From NCBI GenBank assembly GCA_948623715.1, contig CAPHDI010000012.1:1-33689 (forward strand): a DNA stretch of 33,689 nt. The letters run 5' to 3'. The DNA comes from an uncultured Candidatus Saccharibacteria bacterium. GTDB lineage: Bacteria > Patescibacteriota > Saccharimonadia > Saccharimonadales > Saccharimonadaceae. The translations under genes and the position numbers were made by a program. Shown in pieces: positions 31,017 through 33,689 of this stretch (within the stretch, counting starts at the first letter, position 1; each line of letters starts with the position of its first letter). Under the pieces are notes generated by a model. The model was not told where the DNA came from and did no database searches. It worked only from the letters and a program-made list of their open reading frames with translations.

Positions 31017-31045
31017 TTGACATTTTTACTAATCTATGCTACAAT
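31017..31045 (+). promoter_or_regulatory. Strong consensus promoter of the 31133 gene
   Basis: TTGACA (31017-31022), 17-nt spacer, TGC extended TACAAT (31040-31045). Transcript start near 31052. Confidence 0.85.
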
Positions 31046-31053
31046 GAAAGTAT

Positions 31054-31073
31054 GTAGGAGGTATGCCTTCTAC
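31054..31073 (+). promoter_or_regulatory. 5'-terminal hairpin hiding an SD-like sequence
   Basis: GTAGGAGG (31054-31061), TATG loop, CCTTCTAC (31066-31073): 8 bp with one G-U, at the very start of the transcript. It buries an AGGAGG directly before the ATG of a short upstream reading frame. Confidence 0.55.
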
Positions 31074-31125
31074 GGGCACTACCTTTTGCATGCCAAATGT
31101 CCGCAAATTTTCGAGAAGGGGGTAA
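31063..31125 (+). CDS. Possible 20-codon upstream reading frame
   Basis: ATG at 31063 in the hairpin loop opens 20 codons (MPSTGTTFCMPNVRKFSRRG) and stops with TAA at 31123-31125, 7 nt before the ATG of the 31133 gene and within its AAGGGGG ribosome site region. The AGGAGG before it is too close for normal initiation, so translation is doubtful; it may be a leader peptide or chance. Confidence 0.2.
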   Translation: MPSTGTTFCMPNVRKFSRRG

Positions 31126-31132
31126 TTCTCAA

Positions 31133-31465
31133 ATGCGTGACACGTTAATCGTCCTGGGGTTCGTAGCGTGGATCTACTCCATGCTCGCCGGCGTCAACCA
31201 GAGATGGCTGCTGCGAGTAATCGGCTCGGCTATGATTGGGGTGGGGATTTTCTTCGCCCAGATCATCGCTACCGTCGGCGGCATCCTGATCGCCGCGGCC
31301 GTTCTGGTCGCGATCTGGTTGGTCGTACGCATGATCCGTCATGCGATCGGCTTCGGTATTCCGCGCCGACCCTACAACCGCCCGCCCTACGACCCCTTTA
31401 GCGATCCCTTCGCGCCCGACGCCGATTTCCGCGACTATTACGACAATAGTCGGCGCTGGCGCTAA
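31133..31465 (+). CDS. Small two-helix membrane protein
   Basis: A 110-aa protein with hydrophobic segments at about residues 4-20 and 29-68 (the second long enough for two passes: VIGSAMIGVGIFFAQIIA and GGILIAAAVLVAIWLVV) and a Pro/Tyr/Asp/Arg-rich cytoplasmic or external tail (RRPYNRPPYDPFSDPF). No family recognised. The start at 31133 is supported by AAGGGGG about 10 nt upstream; an earlier in-frame ATG at 31097 lies inside the leader with no ribosome site. Strong promoter, structured leader and terminator suggest high, independent expression. Confidence 0.65.
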   Translation: MRDTLIVLGFVAWIYSMLAGVNQRWLLRVIGSAMIGVGIFFAQIIATVGGILIAAAVLVAIWLVVRMIRHAIGFGIPRRPYNRPPYDPFSDPFAPDADFRDYYDNSRRWR

Positions 31466-31487
31466 TCCCCGCACCTTATCTCAGCAA

Positions 31488-31513
31488 GCGCTCCCTTATG
31501 GGAGCGCCTTTTT
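31488..31513 (+). terminator. Intrinsic terminator
   Basis: GCGCTCCC (31488-31495), TTAT loop, GGGAGCGC (31500-31507), then CTTTTT. Confidence 0.9.
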
Positions 31514-31580
31514 ATTAGCATGATGTAAGTCATCTAAAACCATCTATTCACGAATCATTAAATTTTCCTTAGAAAATCCC

Positions 31581-31607
31581 TTGCATTTAACGTAAGAGTG
31601 TTATAAT
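31581..31607 (+). promoter_or_regulatory. Promoter of the 31673 gene
   Basis: TTGCAT (31581-31586) and TGT extended TATAAT (31602-31607), spacer 15 nt, shorter than usual. The leader is about 60 nt and ends with AAAGGGGG. Confidence 0.55.
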
Positions 31608-31672
31608 AAGCTTATAGATCAAATGATCGGCAAGCGCACATTACCGAGATAGTTTAGAAAGGGGGCAAAAGT

Positions 31673-31939
31673 ATGGCACTCAGTTGTTCCGCGAAGATTC
31701 CGTCCGAGCCCGAGCGAAAGGCCGTCCTGGCCTGGGTCCGCGGAATCGCCAATGGCGGCTTTTCGGAGAACGGCGACACTATCAGTCTGGTCTACATCCC
31801 GCAGGCCGATGATCCGGAGAGCAGTAGTCGCTGGTGGGCTATTATCCACTACTTTAAGCATTACCCCGAGCACACCATCGACATTAACGGTGCTTCTATG
31901 GAGGAGACCGGCACTACTACTGGGCAAGTCAGCGCCTGA
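31673..31939 (+). CDS. Small protein of unknown function
   Basis: An 88-aa soluble protein without signal or membrane segment. It has an N-terminal helix-like part (SEPERKAVLAWVRGIANGGF), then DTISLVYIPQADDPESSSRWW, an aromatic stretch IIHYFKHYPEHTIDIN and a Thr-rich tail. No family recognised. GGGGG lies 7 nt before the ATG. Codon use resembles the 10007, 19712 and 31133 genes. Its TGA stop overlaps by one base a 17-nt sequence complementary to the usual 16S rRNA 3' end, and a hairpin follows; no second gene is present downstream. Confidence 0.6.
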   Translation: MALSCSAKIPSEPERKAVLAWVRGIANGGFSENGDTISLVYIPQADDPESSSRWWAIIHYFKHYPEHTIDINGASMEETGTTTGQVSA

Positions 31940-31955
31940 AAGGAGGTGATCCAAC
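31939..31955 (+). promoter_or_regulatory. Seventeen-nt complement of the 16S rRNA 3' end, with no gene after it
   Basis: AAAGGAGGTGATCCAAC pairs perfectly with the common bacterial 16S 3' end GTTGGATCACCTCCTTT, far longer than a normal Shine-Dalgarno. No ATG, GTG or TTG lies at initiation distance. It may be a relic ribosome site of a lost downstream gene or a 3' UTR that binds ribosomes. Confidence 0.6.
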
Positions 31956-31960
31956 TATCT

Positions 31961-31994
31961 CGGAGATCCCCGACCTCGTGTCGGGGAATCTTCG
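31961..31994. terminator. Hairpin between convergent genes, possible terminator
   Basis: CGGAGAT (31961-31967) with ATCTTCG (31988-31994), continuing into CCCCGAC (31968-31974) with GTCGGGG (31980-31986) with a bulged A and a 5-nt loop. No T run follows on either strand, so intrinsic termination is uncertain. Confidence 0.5.
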
Positions 31995-32038
31995 CCGATT
32001 TACTAGGCAGGCACCGAACCGTCCCAAATATTTAGAAT

Positions 32039-33688
32039 CTAACGGGCGATGCAACGGATGATGCGACCGTCGCGCCTAGCGCTGGCGTAGGCTGGATAGA
32101 AACTACCACTGAAAAAAGTGAGGTTGTAAGCGAGGGTGCTGCTGGCAGCAGTACTAGACCAATAGCTGCCGTGGGAGCCTGAGTTGGTGAGGCCATCAGT
32201 ACTGACGGCGCCGGCAGCGATCCAGGTGCTACCATTTACAGTTAAGGTGTTACCGGAGAAGGATATATTCTTGGCGCTACTCCAGTAGTTGATATCTTTA
32301 GCGATGTTAGAAGTAATGTCGCCCATGATCGCGAAATCATTCGTTGCGTCAGTGCTGCCTTTTGGAAGTTTCCAGCCTTTCGGGCAGATACTACCAGAAG
32401 CGCTGTCCTCGTCCGTAGATATGTCTTTGCAGGTACCCCCAGTCGCCGCACACCAAGAGTAATAGTAGCCATACGTCGACTGATAACCTTTGCCATCACC
32501 GGGATAAGAACTATTTATGGCAGGATTCTTAGAGAATTGTATTGCAGTATTATCGCTAGTGAACTTATCAGCGCTAGTTAAAGCTTCGGTTGGGAAGTTA
32601 GCGGAGAGATTATCAGATCCAGCCGCCGTGGCAGCTCCAGCCTTTGTGAGGTCTAATTTTAGATTCTGTGTCATCCAACACTTCCCATCAGAAAGTTTTC
32701 CAACCGTATAAGTGCTTCCATCTCGCGTATCAGTCAGGGTTTTCGTATCACCGATTGATGCTTTCTCGCAGATCTCCGGGGTCATCTCCTGCATCGTCTC
32801 CATCGTCTCCCAGGTCTTCTCCGCTTCTGGCTCTGCACTCGGTGCAAGACAACGGATAGATTTGCCGGTAGCTCGTCCATTAAGCTCGAGCAATGCACGA
32901 GTGGGACTAAAATTGATTCTGTATAGATTACTATTAGTACCACTTGTTCGTGTTGTATAGCCTCCTGCGTAGTCGACATTAAAGAGTTTGGTCTCTCCAT
33001 TCCAGCCAGTAGACGTTTTAGACGGAGCGACTTCTCCAGCGGCGGTAAAGTTAGCAGGAGGCTTTTGCATAAGCTGCGATCCAGTAGATGTATTTTCTAC
33101 GCCCATGGCAGAAAAGAGGGCTTCAGCTTCGCTCTTACTTGGCAACACCCACCCCCTCGGGCAAATACTCCCACCAGCCTCTTCGCCAGCTGTTGTTAGC
33201 TCAGCATTCCCGGTTCCCGCTGTCGCAGCATACCAGTTATAGTAAGATCCGTAGCTTGGCTTCCACTTCGGATCTTTGCTACCACCATCGTAGATTTGGG
33301 CGACATTGTTGTAATCAATTTGGCCACTGAAGTCTTTCGGACTAGTAGTAGATGACAGGGTCTCTATACTATCAGGCATAATAAACGTGCTATCGTCTGT
33401 AACATTAGAATCTGCACTCGTAAGTTTTGGCGAATTGCCAGCTTTAGCAATGCCCTCTTTAGTTAATGCAAGGTTGGATGTCATCCAGCAGTTACCATCA
33501 TCTAGTCTAGTAACGTTGTAGATATTATTATCTCTCGTATCCTTAAGTATGCCACTACCTGCTTCTCCTATTTCTGCACTAGCACAGACTTCTGGAGTCA
33601 TTTCTTGCATGGTAGTAATTCTATTATTCTCTCCACCAAAGCCTAGTGTAAGTTCTTTAGGAGTAACAGCAAGTGATAGTAGTACAGA
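32039..33688 (-). CDS. FISUMP-domain surface protein, 5' end beyond window (partial)
   Basis: At least 549 residues with two FISUMP domains. The frame stays open to the right edge (reading SVLLSLAVTPKELTLGFGG before the first linker), so the ATG at 33610 is internal: it is the Met of the recurring linker TMQEMTP-x-(V/I)C. Domain one has DTRDNNIYNVTRLDDGNCWM, YGSYYNWYAATAG, ICPRGW and IRCLAPS; domain two has DTRDGSTYTV, CWMTQNL, YGYYYSWCAATGG, ICPKGW and ends RIIRCIAR. Like the protein at the left edge it ends straight after the last domain, without anchor. Whether a WxL-like domain or signal lies upstream cannot be seen. Secreted location is inferred from the family. Confidence 0.85.
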   Translation of the reverse strand, partial: SVLLSLAVTPKELTLGFGGENNRITTMQEMTPEVCASAEIGEAGSGILKDTRDNNIYNVTRLDDGNCWMTSNLALTKEGIAKAGNSPKLTSADSNVTDDSTFIMPDSIETLSSTTSPKDFSGQIDYNNVAQIYDGGSKDPKWKPSYGSYYNWYAATAGTGNAELTTAGEEAGGSICPRGWVLPSKSEAEALFSAMGVENTSTGSQLMQKPPANFTAAGEVAPSKTSTGWNGETKLFNVDYAGGYTTRTSGTNSNLYRINFSPTRALLELNGRATGKSIRCLAPSAEPEAEKTWETMETMQEMTPEICEKASIGDTKTLTDTRDGSTYTVGKLSDGKCWMTQNLKLDLTKAGAATAAGSDNLSANFPTEALTSADKFTSDNTAIQFSKNPAINSSYPGDGKGYQSTYGYYYSWCAATGGTCKDISTDEDSASGSICPKGWKLPKGSTDATNDFAIMGDITSNIAKDINYWSSAKNISFSGNTLTVNGSTWIAAGAVSTDGLTNSGSHGSYWSSTAASSTLAYNLTFFSGSFYPAYASARRDGRIIRCIAR

Positions 33689-33689
33689 T

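Noticed and set aside
31939..31994. Minus-strand fragment of a 16S rRNA gene 3' end
   Set aside because: Only the last 17 nt match; the preceding hairpin does not match helix 45 sequence, so a 16S remnant is unlikely.
1..33689. CRISPR array or insertion sequence
   Set aside because: No regularly spaced direct repeats, transposase genes or paired terminal repeats were seen.
1..33689. Alternative genetic code (TGA as glycine, as in Gracilibacteria/SR1)
   Set aside because: TGA ends tatD, the desulfurase and the 31673 gene exactly at expected family lengths or at overlaps with the next gene.

Overview
The window looks like a chromosomal segment of a Candidatus Saccharibacteria (TM7 / Patescibacteria) genome. 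The reasons are a very short alanyl-tRNA synthetase, many secreted lineage-specific proteins, an iscS-type/mnmA pair, a DUF348-G5-lysozyme protein, and several housekeeping genes whose -10 box lies 6-7 nt from the ATG, implying leaderless mRNAs. TGA is used as a stop (nifS-like gene, tatD, the 31673 gene), so this is not the code-25 of Gracilibacteria/SR1. The assignment is by gene content and style only; no rRNA is present in the window.

Layout. 1-5.4 kb is a cell-surface island: a truncated FISUMP (Fib_succ_major) protein, then small secreted beta-rich protein / membrane-anchored DUF916-like protein, the same pair again, and a third small protein. This resembles the WxL / WxL-interacting-protein loci of Firmicutes. 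5.5-10.5 kb holds typA, a degenerate transglutaminase-like membrane protein, tatD and two lineage-specific genes. 10.6-12.3 kb holds a structured non-coding stretch and a hybrid protein that joins a FISUMP domain to the same small beta domain as in the first island. 12.4-17.1 kb is an MMPL transporter operon with a YhgE/Pip-like partner, divergent from a TetR repressor; three dyad operators lie between them. 17.2-19.6 kb is tRNA-Arg(TCG), then a cysteine desulfurase overlapping mnmA (tRNA 2-thiouridylation). 19.7-25.5 kb holds two unknown proteins, alaS, and a large membrane protein. 25.5-31 kb holds an MFS-type transporter divergent from a UvrD/PcrA helicase, a secreted G5/lysozyme-like protein and rsmA (ksgA). 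31-32 kb holds two small lineage-specific genes, and the right edge is another truncated FISUMP protein on the minus strand.

How the parts may work together. The FISUMP proteins, small beta proteins and DUF916-like anchors share signals, linkers and a domain. They could form one surface-display or attachment system, which would suit an epibiont, but that is inference. Two expression styles coexist: leaderless housekeeping genes with a TGNTATAAT extended -10, and lineage-specific genes with a strong promoter, a 50-110 nt structured leader, a strong Shine-Dalgarno and usually an intrinsic terminator.

Most unusual items: a 91-102 nt hairpin present twice with an almost identical 38-nt apex but unrelated, still complementary stems; a 17-nt match to the complement of the usual 16S rRNA 3' end immediately after a small gene; palindromic in-frame insertions in mnmA and the helicase gene; and an 11-bp inverted repeat pairing the tRNA-Arg 5' end with its own leader.
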